Below are positions 1-8,448 of a DNA stretch of 11,873 nucleotides, piece after piece (the first letter of the stretch is position 1; each line of letters starts with the position of its first letter). The DNA is from CALOCV01 sp942491955 (GTDB lineage: Bacteria; Chlamydiota; Chlamydiia; Chlamydiales; CALOCV01), in the NCBI GenBank assembly GCA_942491955.1, contig CALOCV010000022.1:1-11873 (forward strand), read 5' to 3'. The notes under the pieces are model-generated. The model saw nothing but the letters and a program-made list of their open reading frames with translations. It ran no database searches and was not told the origin of the DNA. The translations under genes and the position numbers were made by a program.

Positions 1-96
1 CAGAAGAGGTTTAAGAACCTGTCCTCCTCTCGAGGAGTGAGCGATTACGCCATTGTCTTCCTTTTTATCCTGTTTTGTGGTATAATATTTTTTTAA
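1..96 (+). CDS. Possible 3' end of a membrane protein gene (partial)
   Basis: Frame 1 is open from the window edge to a TAA at 94-96, while the other two forward frames hit stops early. The 31 visible residues start basic (QKRFKNLSSSRG) and end in a strongly hydrophobic stretch (YAIVFLFILFCGIIFF), which looks like a C-terminal transmembrane helix. No family can be named from so little. The promoter proposed for the next gene lies inside its last codons, which is possible in a compact genome but also leaves room for this being chance. Seeing the upstream sequence would settle it. Confidence 0.35.
   Translation, partial: QKRFKNLSSSRGVSDYAIVFLFILFCGIIFF
78..86 (+). promoter_or_regulatory. Extended -10 promoter for the USP-acpS pair
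   Basis: A perfect TATAAT (81-86) is preceded by TGG (78-80), giving an extended -10 element. Seventeen bases upstream is only a weak -35 match (TTCCTT, 58-63), so the extended element would carry recognition by the housekeeping sigma factor. Transcription would start near 93, leaving a leader of about 20 bases before the ATG at 114. No strong Shine-Dalgarno sequence precedes that ATG. Predicted from sequence only. Confidence 0.5.
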
Positions 97-113
97 TCAT
101 GTGGTAGTATGCT

Positions 114-1527
114 ATGTCTCAGCTTCCTGAGTTCTCTCCTCAAGAGTACAAGTATTGGCGTGTCGTGGAAAACGATCTTGTTTCTTATGATTTGAGTCAA
201 AAAAACTGGTTAGGAAGGAAAGTCCGCCAATTTTTTATGTGGATGGGATGGAGTAAAGCCTCCTTTTCCAAGGTGGTTGATTATTTAGTTTTACACCGGG
301 ACCGTCTCTCTTCGCTTGATGAGACAAAGCGCCGGCTTTTATTGGAAAAAATGGTGCATTATGGAAACCAACGGCCAAGAAAGCGCACTCTTACTAACAA
401 AATTCAACAGATAGTCGACGAATGGCAAAGAATGCCAACTTCCAACTTGGAATCCGATAAAAAACCCGTTGTTCCTCCCCCGAAACCAGTGCCGCCCAAA
501 CCGGTTCCTCCTAAACCAACTCCGCCTCCAATACAGTATAAGAACATTGAAGGAATTCGCTTTCCCGTTGAAAAAGAGGATGTTTATTTTCACTCGGAAC
601 GCGTGCTACCTCCCCCACCAGTAAATGGAATTCAAGTCGGTTTGCCCAATATAGGAAACACCTGTTGGTTGAATTCTATCCTTCAATTGATGGCTAGCAA
701 TACCTATTTAGACCCCTTATTGACTCATGAGTTAAAAGATAAAGAGAATAAGACTGTGCGCAATCTTTTTCAAGCAGCCTTTCGTGCGCTTATTTCTGAT
801 ATGCGTTTGGGCAAACAAATGGATAGGGAAAGAATGCGTTTTTGTGGACTGTTTGGACAAGGCGATGCCCAATCTGCAAAATAATGGACCTGGTCACCCA
901 CACGACGCGTCGGAATACATGATTTTTCTTTTTAATGCATTTGAAAGTGACACTCTTGATTCGCGTTTATTTTCCCATAGAATCTCCATTTTGGAACCCA
1001 CAGAAGAAACAAAGAAAAAATTAAATAGTGAAGCTGTGACGGTAAAATGTTCTCCAGAGAATCCCATCTTGATTACAATGAGTGTTTTAGAAGGTTGGCA
1101 AAAAGAGAAGAAAAACATCGTGATTGAACAAGGCTTACAGAATGTCCACATGATAGAGTATAAACCTCAGAACCATTCAGAATCCTTTTCTTATATAAAA
1201 AAGGAGGTTTTTACTGATCTCCCCGATCAATTGTTGCTTTATATCAATCGCTGTTGCAATCCTGATAAAGATAACTTTGATCCCATTGAACTGAATGAAC
1301 GAGGATATGTTTCTTTACCCCTTACCAAAGAGAGTGCAATGGAATTAGTTGACTATCGCATAATTTCTTGTACAAAAAATACTAATGCGAGTCATTATGT
1401 CCATGTGCAAAGAAAAGGAGACGGGTTTATTGTTCATGATGATGCGACCGTTTACTCTCAGAATGCAAGCGACTCCTCGATTCTTCGAGGCAATATTTTT
1501 TATTTAGAACGAGTCAAGTCATCATAA
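114..1527 (+). CDS. USP-type (C19) ubiquitin hydrolase, likely secreted effector, frameshifted here
   Basis: A deubiquitinase of the eukaryotic ubiquitin-specific protease family, which would remove ubiquitin from host proteins. It is read in two frames: 114-884, then the +1 frame (open from at least 784) to the stop at 1525-1527. Dropping one T from the T5 run at 839-843 joins them as MRF-VDCLDKAMP and gives 470 residues. The Cys box GLPNIGNTCWLNS holds C184 as nucleophile. The middle box reads HPHDASEYMIFLFNA. The His box NASHYVHVQ (H427) is followed by VHDDATV (D442/D443), completing the triad. Residues 1-110 form a charged, probably helical domain that I do not recognise. A proline-rich linker (about 120-140, PKPVPPKP repeats) separates it from the catalytic domain. 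There is no signal peptide, so type III secretion is an inference. The shift is either a homopolymer error or a real inactivation. Family assignment is firm; activity and secretion are not shown. Confidence 0.85.
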
Positions 1528-1528
1528 C

Positions 1529-1903
1529 ATGTGGACAATTGGGCATGACATCATCGAGGTAGAAAGAATTGCTAAGGCGATCGCACGGCATCCAAAGACT
1601 TTCCTAAAGAAAATTTTCACACAAAAAGAACAAGAGTATTGCCTCAATTATGGCGATCGCGCCTCTTTGCATTTTGCTGGACGTTTTGCTGCTAAAGAGG
1701 CGGTTGTTAAGGCTTTAGGGACGGGAATTAATCGGCAAATTAGCTGGCTTGACATCCAAATTCTACCCAATCCACAAGGATGTCCTGTTGTAACGATTTC
1801 TGATCGCGCCCAGAGACATTTTCCTCCCCTATCGATCCAGATCTCCATCACCCACACGCGCAAGCTTGCTTCTGCGGTTGCTATCGTTCTTGTACAGCCC
1901 TAG
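1529..1903 (+). CDS. acpS: Holo-[acyl-carrier-protein] synthase
   Basis: Transfers 4'-phosphopantetheine from CoA to a serine of acyl carrier protein, activating it for fatty acid synthesis in the cytoplasm. The 124-residue length is normal for the AcpS family. The N-terminus GHDIIEVERI carries the Mg-binding Asp (D7), and FAAKEAVVKALGTG (53-66) carries the second metal ligand (E57) and the CoA-binding lysines. The ATG lies one base after the stop of the deubiquitinase gene, so the two are probably co-transcribed and translationally coupled. There is no separate ribosome binding site beyond the end of the upstream gene. The stop codon TAG falls inside the left arm of a 19-bp inverted repeat, so the final codons may have been altered if that repeat is an insertion. 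Confidence 0.95.
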   Translation: MWTIGHDIIEVERIAKAIARHPKTFLKKIFTQKEQEYCLNYGDRASLHFAGRFAAKEAVVKALGTGINRQISWLDIQILPNPQGCPVVTISDRAQRHFPPLSIQISITHTRKLASAVAIVLVQP

Positions 1904-1944
1904 TGCTCCGTCAACCCTTAATATTAGGGTTGACGGAGCACTAG
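1900..1944. repeat. Perfect 19-bp inverted repeat between convergent acpS and sucB
   Basis: Left arm 1900-1918 (CTAGTGCTCCGTCAACCCT) is the exact reverse complement of 1926-1944, with a 7-base AT-rich loop (TAATATT). It overlaps the acpS stop codon and ends six bases before the sucB stop. The position, between converging genes, suits a bidirectional transcription stop, but neither side has the T run of an intrinsic terminator. The long, unbroken arms with CTAG ends also resemble back-to-back terminal repeats of a small mobile element. Either reading is an inference. Confidence 0.8.
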
Positions 1945-1950
1945 CACCAA

Positions 1951-3007
1951 TTACGACTCAAAAAGCAATCGGGCAGGGTCTTCTAGGTGTTGTTTTACAT
2001 GGACGAGGAAGAGGACGGCCTCTTTGCCATCGATGATGCGGTGGTCGTAGGTGAGGGCTAAGTACATCATTGGGCGAATGGTGATGGTATCGTCAATGGC
2101 AATAGGTCGTTTCTGGATGGCGTGCATGCCTAGGATGGCACTTTGAGGAGGGTTAAGGATGGGAGTGGAGAGTAGAGAGCCGTAGACTCCCCCGTTGGTG
2201 ATGGTAAAGCTTCCACCGCTCATTTCCTGGGCAGTGAGCTTTCCTTCTTTTGCCTTTGTGGCGAAGGAGACGATTTCCCGTTCGATATCGGCAAAAGAGA
2301 GGTCGTTGCAGCGACGCAAGACGGGAACAAGGAGACCTTTCTCAGTTGCTACAGCGACGCCGATATCGTGATGATGGGGTTGTACGATATCGTCTCCTTC
2401 GATGAGGGCGTGGAGGATAGGAAACGCTTGTAGGCCTGAGACGATGGCTTTTACAAAGAACGAGAGGAAGCCGAGACGGACTCCGTGTTCTTTTTCGAAA
2501 GATTCTTTGTGGAGGGTGCGGAGGCGGATGATTTCGCTCATATCGATCTCGTTAAATGTTGTGAGCATGGCTGTTTGTTGTTTTGCTGCGACGAGGCGTG
2601 CGCTGATGGTTTTGCGCAATTGGCTCATTTTAGTTCGAGAAACATCTTCTGTAGGCTGAGGTGGGCGAAGAGAGGTTTGGCTTCTTGTGAAGGAGGGGGT
2701 CAGGTTTTATGGGCTCTTCTTTTGTTGGCTCCTTTTTTGCTGGTGGCTCTTTTTTTTGTGGCTGCGATGTCGTTTCCGTGTCGATATACCCAATAGTTTG
2801 GCTCACTTGAACCTGATTTCCCTCTTGCACTTCGTAGTGGATCACTCCCGATGCAGGTGCATAAAGAACTTGGTTCACCTTATCCGTTTCAATTTCTAGG
2901 ATTTCATCACCTTCTTGCACTGTACTCCCCTCTTGTTTTAGGAAGGAGCCAATGGTCACTTCGTAGATCGATTCTCCTAGAGAGGGAATTTTGATGGAAA
3001 CAGACAT
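1951..3007 (-). CDS. sucB: Dihydrolipoamide succinyltransferase (E2 of oxoglutarate dehydrogenase), frameshifted here
   Basis: The E2 core transfers the succinyl group from lipoate to CoA in the TCA cycle. The first part (3007-2630, 125 codons) is a lipoyl domain, ETDKVNQ, with K43 as the lipoylation site, then a Lys/Pro/Glu-rich linker. The second (start 2628, end 1951) is the catalytic domain, beginning MSQLRKTISARL and containing the acyltransferase motif DHRIIDG. The frames differ by one extra base. The downstream frame also reads TEDVSRTK just before MSQL, so the shift lies between 2706 and 2632, for instance in the G5 run 2695-2699. Corrected length is about 351 residues. I see no E3/E1 peripheral-subunit-binding domain between lipoyl and catalytic domains. 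The sucA stop overlaps an AGGAG ribosome binding site eight bases before the ATG, so translation is coupled to sucA. Confidence 0.92.
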
Positions 3008-3021
3008 AAAAAGGTCTCCTA
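3008..3021 (-). promoter_or_regulatory. Shine-Dalgarno site of sucB overlapping the sucA stop
   Basis: On the minus strand the sucA stop TAG runs directly into GGAGACCTTTTT and then ATG. AGGAG thus shares bases with the stop codon and sits about eight bases from the sucB start, which fixes the start at 3007 and suggests coupled translation of E1 and E2. Confidence 0.7.
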
Positions 3022-5762
3022 TACGCGGTAGGTGCGTTCTATGGGTTGTTCTCCTTCTGTAAAGGAGAACATTTTTTGTAGCAACTCTTCACTTTGCTGT
3101 TCGTGAAGAGCGTGATAGCCCGTTGCTGGTGAAGCGCTTTCAGGGCGGGCGATGATCGTAAAGGGGAGAGAACAGAAGGCATCTTTTTTTATTGCTATCC
3201 AAGAGGCAGCCCCCATATTGGCGGGTTCTTCTTGTGCCCAAACAGCTTTTTCTAGTTTTGGATAGCGATTAAGAATTTCTTTAATTTCTTCGATATTAAG
3301 TGGATAAAGTTGTTCTATCCGAATAAAGAGAATCTCTTCGCACTGCCGTTTTTCTTTCTCTTGCATCGCGTCGTAGTAAATTTTTCCTGTACAGAAGACG
3401 ACGACTTTTGCTCGATTCGCAGGGACTTCAGATTCGATGATCGTCATGAAATGTCCTTTTGAGAAATCCTCTGTACGGCTGACGCAACGAGGATGGCGAA
3501 GAAGGGCTTTAGGGGTGAAGATAATGAGTGGCTTTTGCATGGGTTTTTTCTTTTGACGGCGAAGAAGATGGAACAACTGAGCTGGTGTGGAAGGGTACGT
3601 AATGATCATATTATCATTTGCTGCCAGTTGTAAGAAGCGTTCCATGCGTGCAGAAGAGTGTTCGGGACCCTGTCCTTCATACCCGTGAGGCAAAAGGAGT
3701 ACGAGATCGGATTGTTGGGCCCATTTGTTTTCGGCTGTTGCGATATATTGGTCAATAATCACCTGGGCGCCATTGCAAAAATCGCCGAACTGGGCTTCCC
3801 AAAGGGTTAGTGCTTCTGGCATTGCTACGCTATAGCCATATTCGAAGCCGAGAGAGGCCATTTCGGAGAGGGGGGAGTTAATGGGAGTGAAACTCCCCTG
3901 CCCCTCTTTCAGATGTTGTAGAGGGATGTAGGATTGTTCTTTTTCTTGATCCATCCAAACGGCATGACGATGACTAAACGTCCCACGACGGGAATCTTGA
4001 CCTGCAAGACGAATGGGGGTACCCTCCCAAAGAAGCGTTCCGTAGGCAAGAAGTTCACCCATCCCCCAGTCGATCGGTTGATCTTCGACGATCATTGCTT
4101 TCCGTTCTTCGATCAATTTTTTGAGTTTTGAATGGAGCTGGAATCCTTCGGGAATGGTTGCTAGGCATTGGGCGAGTTGGATTAAAATCTCTTTTCCAAC
4201 ACCTGTTTCGACGAGTTGAAAGAGGCTTTTTCTTGTTCTTTGGAAAAAATGGGTGCGGGGTGCTTCTCTTGACGAATCTTACTTTGGTGTAACGCGTGTT
4301 GAAGGGCCTCTTCAAATTCTTTTTCCAATTCTTCTACCATAAGACGTTCTACAATCCCCTCCTGAACGACTGCATCGAGATAGTGTTCGCGAATCGGTCT
4401 CTTTCTCTTGATTGTTTTGTATTCAAGAGGTTGCGTAAAACTGGGTTCGTCTGATTCGTTGTGTCCGTATTTCCGCCAACAGTGCAATTCAATAAAAACA
4501 TCACATCCAAATTCTTGTCGGATCATCAATGCCAATTGTGTGACATAGACACACCCTTCAGGGTCTTCGGCATTCACATGGAAAACCGGAGCTCCAAATG
4601 TTTTGGCAATATCCGTGCAGTAATGGGTCGATCGCCCTTCGGAAGGGAGCGTTGTAAAACCAATTTGGTTATTTACGACGAAGTGGAGAGTTCCTCCTGT
4701 TGTATAGTGGGGAAAGCGGTAAAATTGGAGCGTTTCATAGACAACGCCTTGGCCAGAGAGAGCGGCATCGCCATGGATAAGAATGGGAATAATCTTATTT
4801 TTTCCAACAGAATCCCCTCGACTCTCTTGTTTTGCTCGAGCCTGCCCTTCAACAACAGGATCGACCGATTCGAGATGGCTTGGGTTTGGGGGAAGCGTGA
4901 TGCGTACGGACTTTCCTCCTGAAGAGGTGACTGTGGCAGAAAACCCCTTGTGGTACTTGACATCACCGCTTCCCTCCCAAGAATCGGGCATGGCTTTCTC
5001 ATCAAACTCTGCGAAAATATCGCTGTACGACTTATCTAGAATATTCGCCAAGACGTTCAATCGTCCTCGATGGGGCATTCCGAAGACAAATTCCTCAACG
5101 CCGTTCTCAGCTCCATAATCAATCAACGCACTTAACATGGGGATCAGTGTCTCGGCTCCTTCCAGCGAAAACCGCTTTTGGCCCGTATATTTTTTGTGAA
5201 TAAAGGTCTCGAGCAATTCCGAACGATTGAGTTGTTCGATAATTTTTTGTTTATCATCAATGGATAGGGAGATGCTAAAATGATTGGGTTCAATCGTCTC
5301 CTGTATCCATCTCTCTAAAAATAAACTATGCCGATCGACATATTCGATTCCCTTCTTTCCGCAATATGTCCTATGTAAGGAGGAAAGAATTTCCCGAAGA
5401 GGTGCTTTTTCTTCAGCGAGTAGGCCAGCTGTCGGAAATAACTTCTCCAAATCTTCTTCGGAAAAACCACTAAACCTAAGATCGAGTTGAGGTGGGATGG
5501 GAGGAGGCTCCGCCGCAATGGGATTGACCTCGGCAACGAGATGGCCATACTTCCGATATTGCCGAATAAGGCAAAAAATGCGTTCATCCGACCCAACTTC
5601 CTCTCTTATGGGCATCTCCACTTGTAGAGGAATAGCTAGGGAATCAAAATAAACGCGCCAAGAGGGATCGACAGAAATGGGGTTTTGCCTATACTTTTCG
5701 TACATCTCTTCCAACCAGGAGAGATTAAACCCCATTACTTCATTCTGTGCATCGCGTCTCAT
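3019..5762 (-). CDS. sucA: 2-oxoglutarate dehydrogenase E1 component, frameshifted here
   Basis: Thiamine-diphosphate-dependent decarboxylase of the oxoglutarate dehydrogenase complex. The N-terminal part (5762 to a stop at 4182, 526 codons) carries GMPHRGRL (228-235), the SHLESVDPVVEG segment, and the ThDP/Mg motif GDAALSGQG (331-339) through NNQIGF (364-369). The C-terminal part, in another frame and ending at 3019, carries DWGMGELLAYGTL, RGTFSHRHAVW and PHGYEGQGPEHSSAR, all typical of E1o. The frames join if one base is added. An extra base in the T5 run 4227-4231 (A5 on the coding strand) gives EKSLFQLVETG and a 914-residue protein, normal for the family. The start at 5762 has no clear ribosome binding site; an in-frame ATG at 5735 (MGFNLSWLEEMY) is an alternative. 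The next gene downstream is sucB. No lpd (E3) is in the window. Confidence 0.93.
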
Positions 5763-5901
5763 ATTCGACGATATACTGCATTTTTTCAGAGAAAGCTATG
5801 CTTTTTCGGTTCTTGTTGCATCCATATTTTAAACCCGAGCTGTGGCCAGGATTTGGGGCGCAACTTGGGTGTTAATGGAAAGAAGAGATGAAGATTTGTT
5901 A
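5763..5901. other. Gap between secG and sucA
   Basis: This 139-base stretch separates secG from sucA, both on the minus strand, and probably holds the sucA promoter. I see only a weak -10-like TTTAAAAT on the minus strand near 5827-5834, with no matching -35, and no hairpin with a T run that would end secG transcription. No convincing small gene is present. Confidence 0.4.
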
Positions 5902-6201
5902 CTACGATTCGATTTGCTCAATGGCAGTGGGAGAGAGGATGGACGTTTGGCCGATCGATTCGGTCCAAAGAGAGAGAAAGACACAAAGAGCTAAGAAAAA
6001 GACAGCCACCCATCCTGTAAATTTCTTAAGGACATCCGCTGTTGCTGTACCGAACAGTGACGATCCGCTATCGCCACCAAAAGAGGTGCCGAGTCCTGTT
6101 GTTTTGCTCTCTTGCATAAGGATCACAGAACAGAGCAAAACACATAACAACATGAAAAGAAGAGTGGTCAAAATATATAAAACAATCATGCTAACCATCA
6201 T
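5902..6201 (-). CDS. secG: Preprotein translocase subunit SecG
   Basis: Small inner-membrane subunit that assists SecYEG protein export. From the proposed start the protein has 99 residues: a first membrane helix (about 5-28), the conserved loop QESKTTGLGTSFGGDSGSSLFGT, in which the GxGxxFGG...SLFG pattern marks SecG, then a second helix (about 66-84) and a short polar tail. The reading frame extends 30 codons further upstream, but those overlap tpiA and are not SecG-like. The ATGATG at 6201-6196 overlaps the end of tpiA by about 11 bases. An ATG at 6189, two bases after the tpiA stop, is an equally plausible start. The overlap indicates translation coupled to tpiA. Confidence 0.9.
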   Translation of the reverse strand: MMVSMIVLYILTTLLFMLLCVLLCSVILMQESKTTGLGTSFGGDSGSSLFGTATADVLKKFTGWVAVFFLALCVFLSLWTESIGQTSILSPTAIEQIES

Positions 6202-6947
6202 TAATGATTTTCGAAAAAGATGCAAGGGAAAGAGAGGCTCCTCCAACCAATAAACCGTCAATATTTTCTTGTTTAAGTAAGGTTTTGGCATTCTCCGGCT
6301 TCACCGATCCGCCATAAAGGATAGAAAGCTCTTCTGCCACCTCTTCTCCCCACTCTTCAGCAATGACGTTGCGACAATATTTATGTGTCTCTTCCGCCAT
6401 TTCTGGCGTTGCTGACATCCCTGTACCAATGGCCCAAACGGGTTCATAAGCAAGGATTACCTCTTTCATCTCCTCTTGAGAAACGCCTTGTAAGCAGTTG
6501 TGAATTTGCGTGCGAACCACCTCCTCGGTTTTATTTTCCTGTCGTTCAGCGAGATTTTCACCTACGCATAAGATGGGGGGCAATTTGTCCTTCAAAGCAC
6601 GAACCATCTTTTTCTGGATCCACTCATCGGTTTCTCCATACAACTGACGCCGTTCGGAATGGCCCAAAAGAACAAATTTTGCCCCGACATCAAGAAGCAT
6701 CTTTGCTGCAATCTCGCCGGTAAAAGCCCCTTCCGAGGCATCGTTCATATTTTGTCCTCCAATCGCCACGCCACTCCCCTTCGCCTCGGCAACAAGGGGG
6801 CTGATCAAGGTAAACGGAACGGCCAAAAAAAATTTCTTTATCTTTGATCTTTTTGGCAACGGGAAGAAGACCTCGAACAAATTCGATGGCCTCCTCTTGC
6901 GTTTTATACATCTTCCAATTGCCGGCAATAAGGGGTTTTCTTCTCAT
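6191..6947 (-). CDS. tpiA: Triosephosphate isomerase, frameshifted here
   Basis: Interconverts dihydroxyacetone phosphate and glyceraldehyde-3-phosphate in glycolysis. The start at 6947 gives MRRKPLIAGNWKMYKT with N10 and K12 of the active site, up to KDKEIF. The rest is in another frame and begins LAVPFTLISPLV. Removing one base from the A8 run at 6825-6832 joins them as KEIFLAVPF and gives 251 residues, the usual length. The downstream part contains GHSERR with the electrophile H96, AYEPVWAIGTG with the catalytic base E168, and the phosphate loop YGGSV. All catalytic residues are present, so the protein looks functional apart from the shift. An eight-base A run is a classic site of sequencing error; polymerase slippage could also restore the frame in vivo, but nothing here shows that. 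It overlaps or abuts secG downstream. Confidence 0.93.
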
Positions 6948-7140
6948 ATACTCTCATTCATCTAGGGTACAACCAAAAGGACATGATAGCGGTTCTCATC
7001 GAAAAAACCAAATTGTTTGTGCAACGAGCCATTCCCGCTGTGAATGTGTTTCCTGGGATGAAGTGGTGGAGATAAACGGAGATTGTGAGGCGTCAAGGGA
7101 ATATAGACACAAGAAGAATGGCTCGCACGCCTCGCCACTT
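6948..7140. other. Gap between waaA and tpiA
   Basis: These 193 bases separate waaA from tpiA, both on the minus strand. One minus-strand frame stays open from inside waaA to a TAG at 6962. It could encode about 58 residues from a GTG near 7138 (VARRASHSSCVYIPLTP...), but there is no ribosome binding site and no recognisable family, so I do not call it as a gene. I see no hairpin terminator. The tpiA promoter may lie here, but no good -35/-10 pair is visible. Confidence 0.4.
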
Positions 7141-8448
7141 TTAACGGCTCTGAATGAATTTGAGTGTTTGTTCGATCGATCCCTGAAGATCTCTTTTCAG
7201 TTGCAATCCTTGGGTACCCATAAAATGGTATGACGATGGCTTTTGTAGTGAACATAGGGTCTCTTCCAATTTCTCGATAGGTACCTGTTTTCCTGCTTGG
7301 TATTGCAAAACATAGGAGACCATCTCTTCTTGTGTTTCCATATAGGGGCCAAAAAGAACGGGAACACCTACAAAACAGGGCTCCAAGATATTGTGCCCTC
7401 CCACTCCAGGTGCGAAACTTCCCCCGACGAACGCCAGATCACTGATGGCATAACAACGATTGAGCTCCCCCATCACATCGATGAGGATCAAAGGAGCTTT
7501 CTTATTGTGCTCGCTCCCTTTTTTATAAGGGATATTGGCTTCTTGGAGAACCAATTCGATCTCTTTGACGCGCTCGGTATGGCGAGGAACGAGAAAGATC
7601 TTGGTCTTCGGATCTTCTTGTATCCACTGCTTAATGAAGGGCTGGAAAAGTTTCTCTTCAGGAGAATGGGTCGATCCAATCGTAATGATCGTTTCATCGG
7701 ACTGGATTCCCCACTCTTTTTTCCATTGTGCCAATGCCTCATTCGTCGGTTTTTCTATAGGAGCATCGTATTTTAAATTAGGCGTCACATGAATCTTCTC
7801 ATCGGAAACGCCCAACTCCCGAAAACGCTCGGCATAAGTTTCATTCTGGACACAGCAACAGTCAAAAAGACCGAAAACCCGTCGAGCAAAAAAAGGAACG
7901 ATCTGAAAAAGACGTGCCGACTTCTGCGAGATCTTTCCGTTAACAAGAACAATCTGAGCGCCCTCTTCTTTCGCTTGCGACAAAAAGTGGTACCAAAAAT
8001 CGCTCTCCGTACAAACGACGCAATCGGGATGCATCTTTTTTACTAAAGGACGCATGACCCAGGGAAAGTCGAGGGGAAGGTACGTGTGGAAAGAGGCAAA
8101 CGCAGCCGATCGTTTGGCTTCCGCAAATCCGGTTTCGGTCGTTGTGGAAAACACGATTTGCCAATCGGGACGTTCTTCATGCCAACGCCGGGCTAAAGCA
8201 GCAACAGCCTTCACTTCACCAACAGAACAGGCATGAAACCAAACAAGAGGCCCCTCTCTCCTTTCATAGTGCTCCCGTTTAATCCCGAGCCTCTCTTCCC
8301 AACTCGCGCGATACTTTCCATAACGAATCCACTGGTAGAAAGAGAGGGGTAGGATGAGAACAAAAAAAAGAAGAAGAACAAAGGTATAAAGAGAGGAGAA
8401 AAAATATTCTCTCCCCCTCTCTTTTTTAGGCTCTTTTTTTTTCATCAT
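7141..8448 (-). CDS. waaA: 3-deoxy-D-manno-octulosonic acid (Kdo) transferase
   Basis: Adds Kdo residues from CMP-Kdo to lipid A precursor at the cytoplasmic face of the inner membrane. In Chlamydia the orthologue (GseA) makes the genus-specific Kdo epitope. The protein has 435 residues in one intact frame. A basic start is followed by a membrane anchor (about 20-37), then WFHACSVGEV (70-79) with the catalytic base E78. The C-terminal GT-B domain has GSTHSPEE and GGSFAPGVGGHNILEP, the CMP-Kdo binding signature. The double ATG starts directly after the stop of the upstream VOC gene with no spacer, so expression depends on read-through from it. The number of Kdo residues transferred cannot be read from the sequence. 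Confidence 0.95.
   Translation of the reverse strand: MMKKKEPKKERGREYFFSSLYTFVLLLFFVLILPLSFYQWIRYGKYRASWEERLGIKREHYERREGPLVWFHACSVGEVKAVAALARRWHEERPDWQIVFSTTTETGFAEAKRSAAFASFHTYLPLDFPWVMRPLVKKMHPDCVVCTESDFWYHFLSQAKEEGAQIVLVNGKISQKSARLFQIVPFFARRVFGLFDCCCVQNETYAERFRELGVSDEKIHVTPNLKYDAPIEKPTNEALAQWKKEWGIQSDETIITIGSTHSPEEKLFQPFIKQWIQEDPKTKIFLVPRHTERVKEIELVLQEANIPYKKGSEHNKKAPLILIDVMGELNRCYAISDLAFVGGSFAPGVGGHNILEPCFVGVPVLFGPYMETQEEMVSYVLQYQAGKQVPIEKLEETLCSLQKPSSYHFMGTQGLQLKRDLQGSIEQTLKFIQSR

Noticed and set aside
7..37. Two small hairpins (AGGTT/AACCT at 7-20 and CTCCT/AGGAG at 24-37)
   Set aside because: Stems of only five pairs without a T run directly after, and within a frame that is probably coding; no tRNA or terminator structure can be built.
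4461..4922. 153-codon plus-strand frame opposite sucA
   Set aside because: Fully antisense to the strongly conserved ThDP-binding region of sucA.
5888..6253. 121-codon plus-strand frame opposite secG
   Set aside because: Antisense to secG, with no ribosome binding site and no recognisable motif.
6202..6291. Upstream extension of secG starting MPKPYLNKK
   Set aside because: It overlaps the tpiA coding end by about 100 bases and the added residues are not SecG-like; internal ATGs near the tpiA stop fit the family.
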